This document shows positions 14,887-24,100 of a DNA stretch of 64,000 nt, in pieces. Positions within the stretch are counted from its first letter, which is position 1. Every line of letters begins with the position of its first letter. Made by a program: the position numbers and the translations under genes. This DNA comes from Acidobacteriota bacterium (GTDB lineage Bacteria > Acidobacteriota > Blastocatellia > Pyrinomonadales > Pyrinomonadaceae), in NCBI GenBank assembly GCA_019639135.1, contig JAHBSL010000011.1:80232-144231 (forward strand), in the 5' to 3' direction. Under the pieces are notes generated by a model. The model ran no database searches. It saw only the letters and a list, made by a program, of their open reading frames with translations, and was not told the DNA's origin.

Positions 14887-17724
14887 TTACGGAACCCAAG
14901 CTGCCGGGACCGGGTAATCGCCATCGATGCCGAAGCCGATGATACCGACTCCGCCGGTGCTTCGGTTAACGTACCAGGTGCCGACCGAGGCCCTGAAGAC
15001 CGCGAAATCGGTCTTGCCGTCGCCGTCGTAATCGCCCGGTGCCGGAATGTCGCCGGTCGCCCCGAACGGAGCCGCGAAGAAGCTCGAATCCTCGCTCCTG
15101 AGCACGTACCAGAAGCCTGTGTCGGGCCGCCAGAATGCAATGTCCGTCTTGCCGTCTCCGGTGAAATCGGCCGCAACCGGCTTATCGGTCGCGAGCCCGA
15201 ACTGAGCCGCGATCACGCCCGCCGTCGAGCGGCTTATCCACCATTCGGCACCGGTCGCACCGTTTGGCCGGAAGACCGCAAGGTCCGCCTTGCCGTCGCC
15301 GTCGTAGTCGCCGATCTGCGGAATATCGCCGCTAACGCCAAACGATCGAATGTCCGTGCCGCCCGTGGATTTCAGAATGAACCAGGTCGCACTCTCGGCC
15401 CTAAAGACCGTCGGGTCGGCCTTGCCGTCGCCGTCAAAATCGCCCGCGACCGGAATGTCCGTCGCCGAACCGAACGGGAAGGAATAGAATGTGAGATCGT
15501 CGCTGCGGAGGACGAACCACGAACCCGCCGAGGGCCGATAGACCGCCACGTCCGTCTTGCCGTCGCCAGTGTAGTCCGCCGGGACGATCTTGTCCGTCGG
15601 GTCGCCGAACTGGAACGCACGGTTCTGGCTATCCGAGCTACGCAGATACCACCACTGCCCGAGGGCGGTCCGATAGATCGAAATATCCGTTTTCCGGTCG
15701 CCGTCAAAATCTACGAACGTCGCTCCGGCAGGCGTTGCCGCTTCGCCAAAGACCGTAAAGGTAAAGAGACGCGAGACGGAAAATCCGTTCGCCGCACCGG
15801 CATCGGGAACGTACCATCGGCCAAAGAATGTCTGACCGATTAGCGATGGATTGTTCGGGATCGCAAGGCTGACCGAACCTCGGCCGGTTCCGGAAAGCGT
15901 CACGGTCGAGCGTGCAAACGACCCCGCGGACGGGATCGAAGTCCCAACGCCCGGATCGGCCGAATCTATCACTACCACGGCATTGGCTCCGGCCGCACCG
16001 TCCTCGATGGCGACCGTAAAGCTCGGGTTGCCGACAAGCGGCGGCTCAATGGCGATGGCACGCGGGACGAGGGCACCGCCGCCCGGGCGGCCCGTTCCGG
16101 TGATCTGCGGTACGCGGTTCGACTCGGTATAAAGCTGCGGCCGGTCAAAGGGCGGGAGTTCGTCGCGAACACGCGGATCGGTCAGCGGCCGCTTCATAAA
16201 GGCGACAAGCTGCGCCCGCTCCTGCGGTGTCATACCCATCGGCCTGATCACGCCGCGGTCGATGTTCGGGGCATCAAAGTCGCCGCCGCGGTTGTAGAAA
16301 GCAACTACATCCTCGAGCGTCGCGAACTTGCCGTTGTGCATGAACGGAGCATGAAGTTCGACGTTACGCAGGTTCGGCGTCTTGAACTGCCCGTCGTTGT
16401 CCGGGTTGTTAGTAAATGCGCCGCGGCCGCGGTCCTCGGCCGGCGGGCGAACACCGATATTGTGGAAAAGATGGTCGGCAAGAAGCGGCCCGTCGTGGCA
16501 CTGAATACAAGTATTACCGGCAAAGAACTGTGCTCCGGCCGCCTCTTCTGCCGTCAGCCCGCCGCCGCCCGTTGCCCATTTATCGAACGGTGTTCGGTCG
16601 GAGAAAAGCTGCCGCTCATGGGTCGCGATCGCAAGGGCGATCCGTGCCGGCGTGACCTCCGGCGTTCCGAACGCTTCTTCAAAAAGCTGCGGATACGTCC
16701 GCCCGTCGATCCAATTGACCAGCGATTGCGGCACATTGGACGCAAGTGCGAGCGGCCTCGAGTTCGCGATACGATCGGCTGCCTGCACCCAATTCCGGCC
16801 GCCGTGTGCCATTTCAACATCGGATAGCGGCGGCCCTAAAACTTGGCTCTCAAGTGCTCCGCCTTCCTGCAAGATCACCTGGTTAGTCAGCGGATCGCGG
16901 AAGGTGTCGCTCGCCCGGCCGTCCCAGAAAAGCCCGCCGTTCGCGTAGCCCGCGTTGAGATATGACGGCGATTTGCGCCCCGTCACCTGCAGGCGGAAGC
17001 CGAAAAACGGAGCTTCGACGTAGGTACCGTCGGCATTGTTTTTTGGAACGCCCGGCGAGCCGAAGATATCATCGAGCGATGGCAGCGGTGCTCCCGGAAC
17101 ATCCGGAACGCCGTTCGGGCCCGGATTGCGAGCCGCGTTGCTGCCGAAAACGGTTCGCGGGTCCGAGCCGCCGGTCGCGGGACGGTGGCAGGTGCCGCAA
17201 GAGACCGTCTTGGTCGAGGACATCTGCTCGTCCCAGAAGAGTGCCTTGCCGAGCGAGGCCTTGGTCGCCGTTATCGGATTGCCGGCCGGGACCGGCGGAG
17301 GCTCAAGCGGGCTGTAAAATATGCTCGGTGCGTTCGGTGCCGTCGCTCGCGTTCCCTGGTCGGAGGCGCTCATGTTGCTGACCGTTCCGCCGTTTTCGGC
17401 TCGCACCCAGTAAAAATACTGCTGGCCCACGACCGCCGTCGGATCAAAGAAAAGGTTCGACGCCGATGTCCCCACCTCGGTCGCCGAGCCGGGGTTGTCG
17501 GCCGTATTGCGGTAGATGCGGTAAAGCGTCGCTCCGCGAACCGTATCCCAATTGATGCCGACCTTGCTTGTGTAGTCGCCATCCGAGGCCGTAACACCGG
17601 TAGGCGGCTGGAGCGAACCGGAGACGCCCTGTCCCGAAACGGGCGAGATCGTGCTCCGCATTGCAAAAAAGAAAACAGCAAGACATACGAACGCAAAAAC
17701 AGCGAAAAGCTTTATTCGATTCAT
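14887..17724 (-). CDS. Exported FN3 / di-haem cytochrome c peroxidase (MauG-type) / FG-GAP protein, copy 1
   Basis: 945 residues: signal peptide (about 1-32), a fibronectin type III domain (about 40-125, with ATLYRIYRNTA), a bacterial di-haem cytochrome c peroxidase domain (about 150-540), a beta-rich region, and about six FG-GAP propeller repeats (about 640-945, calcium-loop pattern DYDGDGKTD and DFTGDGKTD). Haem motifs are CGTCH (176-180) and CIQCH (406-410). Such proteins act outside the cytoplasmic membrane in peroxide reduction or, in MauG, protein oxidation; the substrate is unknown here. The downstream neighbour is a paralogue of the same layout. Promoter TTGAGC-17-TATAAT lies about 90 bases upstream. 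Confidence 0.9.
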   Translation of the reverse strand: MNRIKLFAVFAFVCLAVFFFAMRSTISPVSGQGVSGSLQPPTGVTASDGDYTSKVGINWDTVRGATLYRIYRNTADNPGSATEVGTSASNLFFDPTAVVGQQYFYWVRAENGGTVSNMSASDQGTRATAPNAPSIFYSPLEPPPVPAGNPITATKASLGKALFWDEQMSSTKTVSCGTCHRPATGGSDPRTVFGSNAARNPGPNGVPDVPGAPLPSLDDIFGSPGVPKNNADGTYVEAPFFGFRLQVTGRKSPSYLNAGYANGGLFWDGRASDTFRDPLTNQVILQEGGALESQVLGPPLSDVEMAHGGRNWVQAADRIANSRPLALASNVPQSLVNWIDGRTYPQLFEEAFGTPEVTPARIALAIATHERQLFSDRTPFDKWATGGGGLTAEEAAGAQFFAGNTCIQCHDGPLLADHLFHNIGVRPPAEDRGRGAFTNNPDNDGQFKTPNLRNVELHAPFMHNGKFATLEDVVAFYNRGGDFDAPNIDRGVIRPMGMTPQERAQLVAFMKRPLTDPRVRDELPPFDRPQLYTESNRVPQITGTGRPGGGALVPRAIAIEPPLVGNPSFTVAIEDGAAGANAVVVIDSADPGVGTSIPSAGSFARSTVTLSGTGRGSVSLAIPNNPSLIGQTFFGRWYVPDAGAANGFSVSRLFTFTVFGEAATPAGATFVDFDGDRKTDISIYRTALGQWWYLRSSDSQNRAFQFGDPTDKIVPADYTGDGKTDVAVYRPSAGSWFVLRSDDLTFYSFPFGSATDIPVAGDFDGDGKADPTVFRAESATWFILKSTGGTDIRSFGVSGDIPQIGDYDGDGKADLAVFRPNGATGAEWWISRSTAGVIAAQFGLATDKPVAADFTGDGKTDIAFWRPDTGFWYVLRSEDSSFFAAPFGATGDIPAPGDYDGDGKTDFAVFRASVGTWYVNRSTGGVGIIGFGIDGDYPVPAAWVP

Positions 17725-17811
17725 TAAGAACGGGTCCTCAAGTTTTACAAATATACGGCGAGGCCAAGGCGTGCCGGAATGTTAAATGGAATGCAAGGAT
17801 TTCCGACAAAA

Positions 17812-17840
17812 ATTATAGCATCGAAGCCGTTGCTGCTCAA
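17812..17840 (-). promoter_or_regulatory. Promoter of peroxidase copy 1
   Basis: On the minus strand TTGAGC (17840-17835), 17 bases and a perfect TATAAT (17817-17812). The ATG of the peroxidase gene is about 88 bases downstream, so copy 1 can be transcribed separately from copy 2. Confidence 0.7.
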
Positions 17841-17895
17841 TTACTTGTGCAATCTCGCCCGTACGAAGGCACTTTCGGCGGCCTTCCGTCCGAGG

Positions 17896-20718
17896 CTAAG
17901 GAATACGATATCCCGGCACCGGCTCGTCACCGTTGATCCCGAAATTGTAAATACCGATTCCGGATGTGCTGCGGTTGATGTACCAGGTTCCCGTCGACGG
18001 TCGGAAGATCGCAAGGTCCGCCTTTCCGTCGCCGTCGTAATCGCCTGGCGCAGGAATGTCTCCCTCTGCTCCCCAAGGAGCCGCGTAAAAGCTCAGGTCC
18101 TCGCTGCGGAGAATGTACCAAACACCTGTTTCCGGCCGGTAGAAAGCCACATCTGTTTTCCCGTCGCCGGTAAAATCGGCGGCGACAGGCTTGTCGCTTG
18201 CAAGGCCGAACTGCGTTGCAAAAATGCCGTCCGAACTGCCCTCGATCCACCACTCGGCTCCATCCGCGCCGTTAGGACGGAAAACCGCCAGATCATCGAT
18301 GCCGTCGCCGTCAAAGTCGCCGATCTGGGGAATGTCGCCCGCGGTGCCAAATTGCTTGAAGATCGCTCCACCCGATGATCGAAGGATGTACCAGGTCGCG
18401 TTGGCCGACCGAAAGATCCCGTGGTCATGTATCCCGTCGCCGTCAAAGTCACCCACTGCCGGAATATCGCCCGCTTGCCCCCATCCGAAGGCATAATATG
18501 TCAGATCGTCGCTCCTTAGCACGCTCCAAACGCCCGCACTCGGATCCCACGTTGCGAGGTCCGTTTTCCCGTCGCCTGTGAAATCGCCCGGCACCAGCTT
18601 CACACTCTCCGACCCAAACTCAAATGCCCTGTTCTGGTCGTCGGAACTTCGCAGATACCACCATTGCGAGGCCGACCTACGATAGATAGAAATGTCAGTC
18701 CGGCGGTCGCCGTCCATATCGACGAATGCCGCGGCACGCCTGAGCGGTTGATCGCCAAAGATGCGAAATGTGATCCGTCGCGAGACCGAAAATCCGTGCT
18801 GCGCATTCGGGTCGGTCACATACCATCGGCCGTAGAAAACGCGGTTCACGAGCGATTGGTCGTTCGAGATGGGAAAACTGATCGAGCCTCGGCCGTTTGC
18901 GTTCAGCGTCGTGATCTCGCTGCCGAGCGAACCCGAAACCGGCATACTCAAAGCTATTCCAGGGTCGCGATCATCAAGAACGAGTCTCGCCTGAGCTCCC
19001 GGGTTTCCGTCCTCGACCGCCACGGTGAAGCTGCTGTTGCCGAGAAAAGGCGGTTCGAGGGCGATCGCCTTAGGGACCTTCCCGCCGAGCCCTTGCCGGC
19101 CCTCACCAACGACCGTCGGAACCCGGTTCGATTCGGTGTAGAGCTTTGGCCGGTCAAAGGGCGGGAGTTCATCGCGAACGCGGATATCGGTCATCGGCCG
19201 CTTCATAAAGGCCACAAGGTTCGCCTTCTCCTGGCTGGTCATTTGCAGGTTTCTGATCAACTGCCGGTCAATATTCGGCGCATCGTGATCACCGCCGCGG
19301 TTGTAAAATTCGACCACCTCCTCGAGTGTTTGAAACTGCCCGTTGCGCATGTACGGCCCGCGAAGCTCGACGTTTCGCAGCGTCGGCGTTCGGAAGGCAC
19401 CGTCATCGGCCGGATTGTTCGTTATCGCTCCGCGGCCGCGGTCCTCGAACTGCGGTCGGACGCCGATGTTGTGAAACTCATTATCGGCAAGAAGCGATCC
19501 GGTGTGGCAATCGATACAGCGTTTATTGACGAACAGCGAAAGGCCGTTCATCTCTTGCGGGGTGAGCTGCTCGATGCTCGCACCCCATCTGTCGAGAGGC
19601 GTTTGATCCGAAAAAAGCTGCCGCTCATGGGTCGCGATCGCCATCGCTATCCTGGCCGGGGTAACCTCGGGAGTCCCGAATGCTTCGTCAAAGAGCTCGG
19701 GGTAACTTCGTCCGCCGATCCAGTTCCGGAGCGAGTTCGGAACATCCTCGGCAAGCATCAGCGGCTTTGCCGCGGCTATCCGGGTGGCGACCTGCGGCCA
19801 GTCCCTTCCGCCGTGGGCCATCTCAATATCTGAGACCGGCGGGCCAAGCACCTGGCTCTCAAGGCTGGCACCCGCGGCGATCAGCACTTCATTCGTTAAC
19901 GGATCGCGAAACTCGCCCGTTGCCCGCCCGTCCCAGAAAAGGCCGTTCGGCGTGTATCCGGCGTTCAAATAGCTCGGGGATCTCCGCTTCGTTACCTGAG
20001 GTCGAAAGGCGAAGAGCGGCGAGTCAGCATAGGTTCCGTCAGCGTTATTCTTAGGAACTCCGGGTGAACCAAAGACGTCGTCGAAAGTATTCGGTGTGCC
20101 GTCGGGGCCGGGGTTTCGCGAGGCCGCATTTCCGAAGAGCGTCCTCGGATCGCGGCCGCCTGCCTCCGGGCGATGGCAAGTGCCGCAAGAGACCGTATTG
20201 GTCGAGGAAAGCTGCTCGTCCCAAAAGAGCGCCTTTCCGAGCGATGCCTTTGCGGCTGTCACCGAGTTGCCGGAGGGCGACGGAGGCGGATCAAGCGGTG
20301 GAAAAGGACCGGGAAAAACGTTACCGTTCGCCCGGCGGCCCGAGGCCGGTTCGCTGAATGAACTGGAAGTAACCGAATTCTCGGCACGGACCCAATAAAA
20401 ATAGGACTGCCCGGCGACCGCGGTCTGGTCAAAGTAGTAGTTACCCGACGAGGTGCCGACATCGGTCGCCGAATTCGGGTCGTTGGCTGTATTGCGATAG
20501 ATCCGGTAAAGGGTTGCTCCGCGAACGGTGTCCCAGTAAACTCCGACCTTCGTCGCATATAAATTGACGGTCGAACGGACACCGGTCGGAGCGTCGATCG
20601 ATCCATTTGAGTAACGTCCGTTGGCCTGCGAGACCTCGGACCGGCCCGAAAAAACCACGACGGCGAACGCGGCAAACGCAAAAAGAACAAAGATCTTCAA
20701 AGCTCGGGGGGTTGGCAT
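17896..20718 (-). CDS. Exported FN3 / di-haem cytochrome c peroxidase / FG-GAP protein, copy 2
   Basis: 940 residues, the same domain order as copy 1: signal peptide, FN3 (ATLYRIYRNTAND), peroxidase with CGTCH (178-182) and CIDCH (401-405), then six FG-GAP repeats (for example DFDGDGIHD, DFTGDGKTD). Identity to copy 1 looks high over the whole length, so this is a tandem duplication that has diverged. Differences include CIQCH versus CIDCH and several changed calcium-loop residues such as GIHD for GKAD. 171 bases separate it from copy 1, which has its own promoter. The spacer to dacB (20719-20888) contains the 12-base palindrome CTCGCGCGCGAG (20738-20749). Confidence 0.9.
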   Translation of the reverse strand: MPTPRALKIFVLFAFAAFAVVVFSGRSEVSQANGRYSNGSIDAPTGVRSTVNLYATKVGVYWDTVRGATLYRIYRNTANDPNSATDVGTSSGNYYFDQTAVAGQSYFYWVRAENSVTSSSFSEPASGRRANGNVFPGPFPPLDPPPSPSGNSVTAAKASLGKALFWDEQLSSTNTVSCGTCHRPEAGGRDPRTLFGNAASRNPGPDGTPNTFDDVFGSPGVPKNNADGTYADSPLFAFRPQVTKRRSPSYLNAGYTPNGLFWDGRATGEFRDPLTNEVLIAAGASLESQVLGPPVSDIEMAHGGRDWPQVATRIAAAKPLMLAEDVPNSLRNWIGGRSYPELFDEAFGTPEVTPARIAMAIATHERQLFSDQTPLDRWGASIEQLTPQEMNGLSLFVNKRCIDCHTGSLLADNEFHNIGVRPQFEDRGRGAITNNPADDGAFRTPTLRNVELRGPYMRNGQFQTLEEVVEFYNRGGDHDAPNIDRQLIRNLQMTSQEKANLVAFMKRPMTDIRVRDELPPFDRPKLYTESNRVPTVVGEGRQGLGGKVPKAIALEPPFLGNSSFTVAVEDGNPGAQARLVLDDRDPGIALSMPVSGSLGSEITTLNANGRGSISFPISNDQSLVNRVFYGRWYVTDPNAQHGFSVSRRITFRIFGDQPLRRAAAFVDMDGDRRTDISIYRRSASQWWYLRSSDDQNRAFEFGSESVKLVPGDFTGDGKTDLATWDPSAGVWSVLRSDDLTYYAFGWGQAGDIPAVGDFDGDGIHDHGIFRSANATWYILRSSGGAIFKQFGTAGDIPQIGDFDGDGIDDLAVFRPNGADGAEWWIEGSSDGIFATQFGLASDKPVAADFTGDGKTDVAFYRPETGVWYILRSEDLSFYAAPWGAEGDIPAPGDYDGDGKADLAIFRPSTGTWYINRSTSGIGIYNFGINGDEPVPGYRIP

Positions 20719-20888
20719 ATCAAAAAATAGTGCTTGCTCGCGCGCGAGGCGGCGGCGTCAGATTAGAAACAGTTAATTATGGGCAACTCCCAAGACAATA
20801 TCACTTGATTGGCGATCGCTCAATCTTTTTTTACACCCCCGGGCGAAGAATTGGTTCGCTTTGTGATGGTGAGTTAATATAAGCCGAG

Positions 20889-22457
20889 ATGATGAAACCG
20901 CGATCTATTAGAAATCTTCTGCTCCCGTTCTTGTTCGTGATAACGCTGTCAGGGGCGATCTGTGAAGCACCCGCTCAGGCTCCGGTCACGAAAACCGTCT
21001 CGTCCGCTCCCGCAAGGTCGGCCGAGCTTGCTGCGCTTGAAAGCTCGATCCAGGCCGTTCTTTCGCGGCCCGAGTATCGACGCGGGCAGATCGGCTTCAA
21101 GGCCGTTTCGGCAAAGGACGGGCGAGTGATATTCGAGCACAATCCGGAAAAGTACTTCATGCCGGCCTCGAACATGAAGAACTTCACCGTTGCGGCCGCC
21201 CTTGAAAAGCTTACGCCGGATTTCCGCTTCGTCACCTCCGTTTATTCGCGCGAAGCCGCCCGCGACGGCACCATTGCCGGGCCGCTTCGGATCTACGGCC
21301 GCGGCGACGTCTCGCTCTCATACACCACTCACAACGGCGACTACTTCAAAGGCATCGACCGCGTTGCCGATGCCATCATCGCCGCCGGCGTCAAGAAGAT
21401 CGAAGGCGACATCATCGGCGACGAGACGTACTTTTCCGGAAGCCCGCTCCCGACCGGATGGGAATGGGACGACCTGCAGTTCTATTACGGAGCCGAGGTC
21501 TCGGCACTGCCGGTAAATGACAACGTCGTCGCCCTAAGCGTAAAGCCCGGCCCCGTCGGCTATTCCTGCAGTGCACAGATGACGCCGGTCAATTTGGTCG
21601 TGCGGGTAGTGAACATCTGCATTACCGTACCGGCGGGATCGCCCCGAACGCTTCGTATCCACAAGAAGCTCGACCAGAACATCATCGAGATAAGCGGCGA
21701 GCTTCCGGTCGGCAATGAAGGCTTTTCGGGCAGCGTCGCAGTCTCGCGGCCGGCCGAGATGTTCGTTTCCCTGCTCAAGCAAAGGCTACAGGAAAAAGGC
21801 GTCGAGGTAACGGGCCGCACCTACGCCATGAACGACAAGGCGAGGATACCGACCGACATCGCGTTTGAACTCGCGAAGGTCGAGTCGCCCCCGCTTTCGC
21901 AGATCGCGGCGATGACGATGAAGCCGAGCCAGAATATGTACACCGAAGTGCTGCTCTGGACGCTCGGCGAAGAGGTCGGGCGAAAAATGCCGCAAGCGAA
22001 CGGCAACCGCTCGCGAACCAGCAGCGAACTCGGCATTATCGCCGTCCGCGACTTTATGAAGCAGGCCGGTGCGGCCGATGACAGCTTTATGCAATATGAC
22101 GGCAGCGGGCTCTCGCGGCACAACCTCGTCTCGCCGGATTCCGTAATCGCCATCTATGATTACATGGGCAAGCGGAGCAGCTTTGCCAAAGCGTGGCGAG
22201 ACAGCCTGACCATCGGCGGCGTGGACGGCACGCTCCGTAATCGCTTCAAGGGAACCCGCGGCGAGGGCAACGTCCGCGGAAAGACCGGCACAATCAATCA
22301 GGTCTCGGCACTCTCGGGTTACCTCACGACGAACGGCGGCGAAGAGGTGATCTTCTCGGCCTTGGTGAACGGTATTCCCGAAACACGAACTCGGGTAGCG
22401 CTGATCGATGAACTTGTGATGATGCTCGTAAACTTCAACGGCCGCGTGGCGGATTGA
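20889..22457 (+). CDS. dacB: D-alanyl-D-alanine carboxypeptidase/endopeptidase (PBP4, S13 family)
   Basis: 522 residues with signal peptide ending near AICEAPAQA. Trims peptidoglycan side chains and cuts cross-links in the periplasm. Active-site motifs are in order: SNMK (Ser94, Lys97), the S-x-N type motif in YDGSGLSRHN, and KTG at 465-467 (GKTGTINQ). The central YYGAEVSALPVNDNVV block is typical of the S13 insertion domain. Length is close to the family norm of about 480. It stands alone, divergent from the peroxidase copy 2. Confidence 0.93.
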   Translation: MMKPRSIRNLLLPFLFVITLSGAICEAPAQAPVTKTVSSAPARSAELAALESSIQAVLSRPEYRRGQIGFKAVSAKDGRVIFEHNPEKYFMPASNMKNFTVAAALEKLTPDFRFVTSVYSREAARDGTIAGPLRIYGRGDVSLSYTTHNGDYFKGIDRVADAIIAAGVKKIEGDIIGDETYFSGSPLPTGWEWDDLQFYYGAEVSALPVNDNVVALSVKPGPVGYSCSAQMTPVNLVVRVVNICITVPAGSPRTLRIHKKLDQNIIEISGELPVGNEGFSGSVAVSRPAEMFVSLLKQRLQEKGVEVTGRTYAMNDKARIPTDIAFELAKVESPPLSQIAAMTMKPSQNMYTEVLLWTLGEEVGRKMPQANGNRSRTSSELGIIAVRDFMKQAGAADDSFMQYDGSGLSRHNLVSPDSVIAIYDYMGKRSSFAKAWRDSLTIGGVDGTLRNRFKGTRGEGNVRGKTGTINQVSALSGYLTTNGGEEVIFSALVNGIPETRTRVALIDELVMMLVNFNGRVAD

Positions 22458-22505
22458 TTCCGGGAAAGAACCAGGAAGATAAGACCAAAGAATCGAGGGA
22501 AAATT

Positions 22506-22597
22506 CACTGCGATCTCTGCGATAACCTCAGCGGGCTCTGCGTTGAAAAATGCATTGAAACGCGGAGTTCGCTGAGACTTTCGCCGAGACCGCAAAG
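22506..22597. repeat. Imperfect inverted repeat, 39-base arms
   Basis: The left arm 22506-22544 (CACTGCGATCTCTGCG.., ending CTCTGCGTT) is mirrored by 22559-22597 (AACGCGGAG.. to ..GACCGCAAAG) with about three quarters of positions matching, around a 14-base AT-rich centre. It fills most of the spacer between the convergent dacB and RRM genes. Confidence 0.8.
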
Positions 22598-22671
22598 CTC
22601 GGATGATTTTTGCTATCGGGCCGATTCCCGATCGGAGATGCGTTAAACGGCCACAAAATGCGTTGGGCGAA

Positions 22672-22983
22672 TCAATATCCGCCGCCGCCGAAGTTGCCGC
22701 GGTTTCCACGATAGCCGCCTCCGCCGCCGCGGTCCTCACGCGGGCGTGCTTCGCTGACGACCATGTTGCGGCCGTCATACTCCGTGCCGTTAAATTGAGC
22801 GATCGCGTTGGTCGCGTCGTCTTCGGTAGCCATCTCGACAAAGCCGAAACCGCGTGAGCGGCCAGTCTCGCGGTCCATCACTACGTTAGCCGATTCGACC
22901 GCACCGGCGGTCGCGAAATGTTCATGAAGGTCATCGCTGGTAACACGAAAAGAAAGGTTTCCGACGTAAAGTTTTCTACTCAT
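22672..22983 (-). CDS. RRM-type RNA-binding protein
   Basis: 103 residues, a single RNA recognition motif with RNP2 (KLYVGNLSF, residues 4-12) and RNP1 (RGFGFVEM, about 43-50), then a glycine/arginine-rich tail (GGGGGYRGNRGNFGGGGY). Bacterial proteins of this shape are cold- or stress-linked RNA chaperones in cyanobacteria and other phyla. GAGGAAAATG gives a ribosome site close to the start. The 331 bases upstream (22984-23314) have no gene, so a long 5' leader is possible. Confidence 0.93.
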   Translation of the reverse strand: MSRKLYVGNLSFRVTSDDLHEHFATAGAVESANVVMDRETGRSRGFGFVEMATEDDATNAIAQFNGTEYDGRNMVVSEARPREDRGGGGGYRGNRGNFGGGGY

Positions 22984-23314
22984 TTTCCTCGAAAGATATT
23001 TGCGAAGCAGAAAAGGCAGGTAGGCGAGAAGGCCGAGGCTCGGGTCTCACAGCAGCGACGCAGCCATGCCGTTAGATTCAAACGCTTCAATTTCCAAATG
23101 ACGAACTCTCAAAACCGAACCGAAAGGCGTCGCTTCTAAACTGACCGGACGGGCGCATCTGCCAAGATACATAAAGAGAGCAAAAACAAAATGAAGAATA
23201 TCGGTTTTAGAGATTTTCCGCAAGGATTTTCTTCCGCCGCATAGCGGGCACACAATTTGTGAAACCTCAGTTGCAGAATGGATATGAGCTTTCGGCGGAT
23301 TGTAAGGCAGGTAG
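22984..23314. other. Gene-free region upstream of the RRM gene
   Basis: About 330 bases between the RRM gene start and the end of the metallopeptidase gene. I looked for promoters, hairpins and small frames on both strands. No convincing element was found. It may be a long leader of the RRM gene, as in cold-shock RNA-binding genes, but that is inference from position only. Confidence 0.4.
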
Positions 23315-24097
23315 CTACCTTTTCTCGCTTAGAGGTCCATTCACCTTGTCCGAGTCAAAAGGGCTACCGGTTGTCTCGATGAATTTCGCCGACTGCTTGA
23401 AGTACGCCTTCACATTCGTCTTTAGATACTTCGACCATGCGGGCTTTCGCTCCGAACGGAATAGGGCAAAGAGGGCTAGGGCATAGCCATAAGCTTCTTC
23501 GGTCAGGTATCCGGCACCGCCTGCCCGCCAACCCTGGTACTGAGCATTCGTCCACTGCTCGAACACAAAGCTTGAATTTGCACTAAACACCCCGAAACCG
23601 TATGCAACGGTTAACAAGTCGGTCAGTGGTTCATGCCCTTCGAAGTCCTCATTGATTCGCCCTTCGCCGAGCAGAATCACGTGGCCAAGCTCATGGGCGA
23701 TGGTCGCGACCATCATTTCCGGATTGCCGGCCTGATCCATGTTTAGCGAGATGGTGTGCTTTCCGCTCGGCTTCATACTGTAGATCCCCAGCGGGTGCGA
23801 CTCGCCGGACTCAGGCGAAGCAAGCGGATGAATGCGCCCGGTCGATTCGCCTTCGAAAAAGCACACCTCGATCAATTCCGGGTCCACCTCCATGTACTCG
23901 CAAACGCGGTCCACCATCTTTCTTATCGAGCGGCGGCTACCGTCGTAAGGATCAGGGAAGAAATGCTCTTCGGGGAGGAAGACGGGAACACTACGAACAA
24001 CCTCCGGAGTTAACTCCTCGATCAACCACCGGAACGACTCATCGACCCACTGTCTCGATTCGTCGTCAAGAGGGCATTTTGGTGTGGTCCAAAACAT
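23315..24097 (-). CDS. Putative HExxH metallopeptidase, family not recognised
   Basis: 260 residues, no signal peptide. HELGH at 135-139 (within VATIAHELGHVILLGEG) is a gluzincin/metzincin-type zinc site; FEGHEPLTDLLTVAYGFG, about 15-30 residues later, could give the third ligand (a Glu or Asp). The remainder shows no family I know. Its ATG is only 3 bases after the mpl stop codon, so it is cotranscribed with mpl and might be linked to cell-wall recycling, but the neighbouring position is the only evidence. Start codon choice is simple, with no alternative nearby. Confidence 0.7.
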   Translation of the reverse strand: MFWTTPKCPLDDESRQWVDESFRWLIEELTPEVVRSVPVFLPEEHFFPDPYDGSRRSIRKMVDRVCEYMEVDPELIEVCFFEGESTGRIHPLASPESGESHPLGIYSMKPSGKHTISLNMDQAGNPEMMVATIAHELGHVILLGEGRINEDFEGHEPLTDLLTVAYGFGVFSANSSFVFEQWTNAQYQGWRAGGAGYLTEEAYGYALALFALFRSERKPAWSKYLKTNVKAYFKQSAKFIETTGSPFDSDKVNGPLSEKR

Positions 24098-24100
24098 AAT

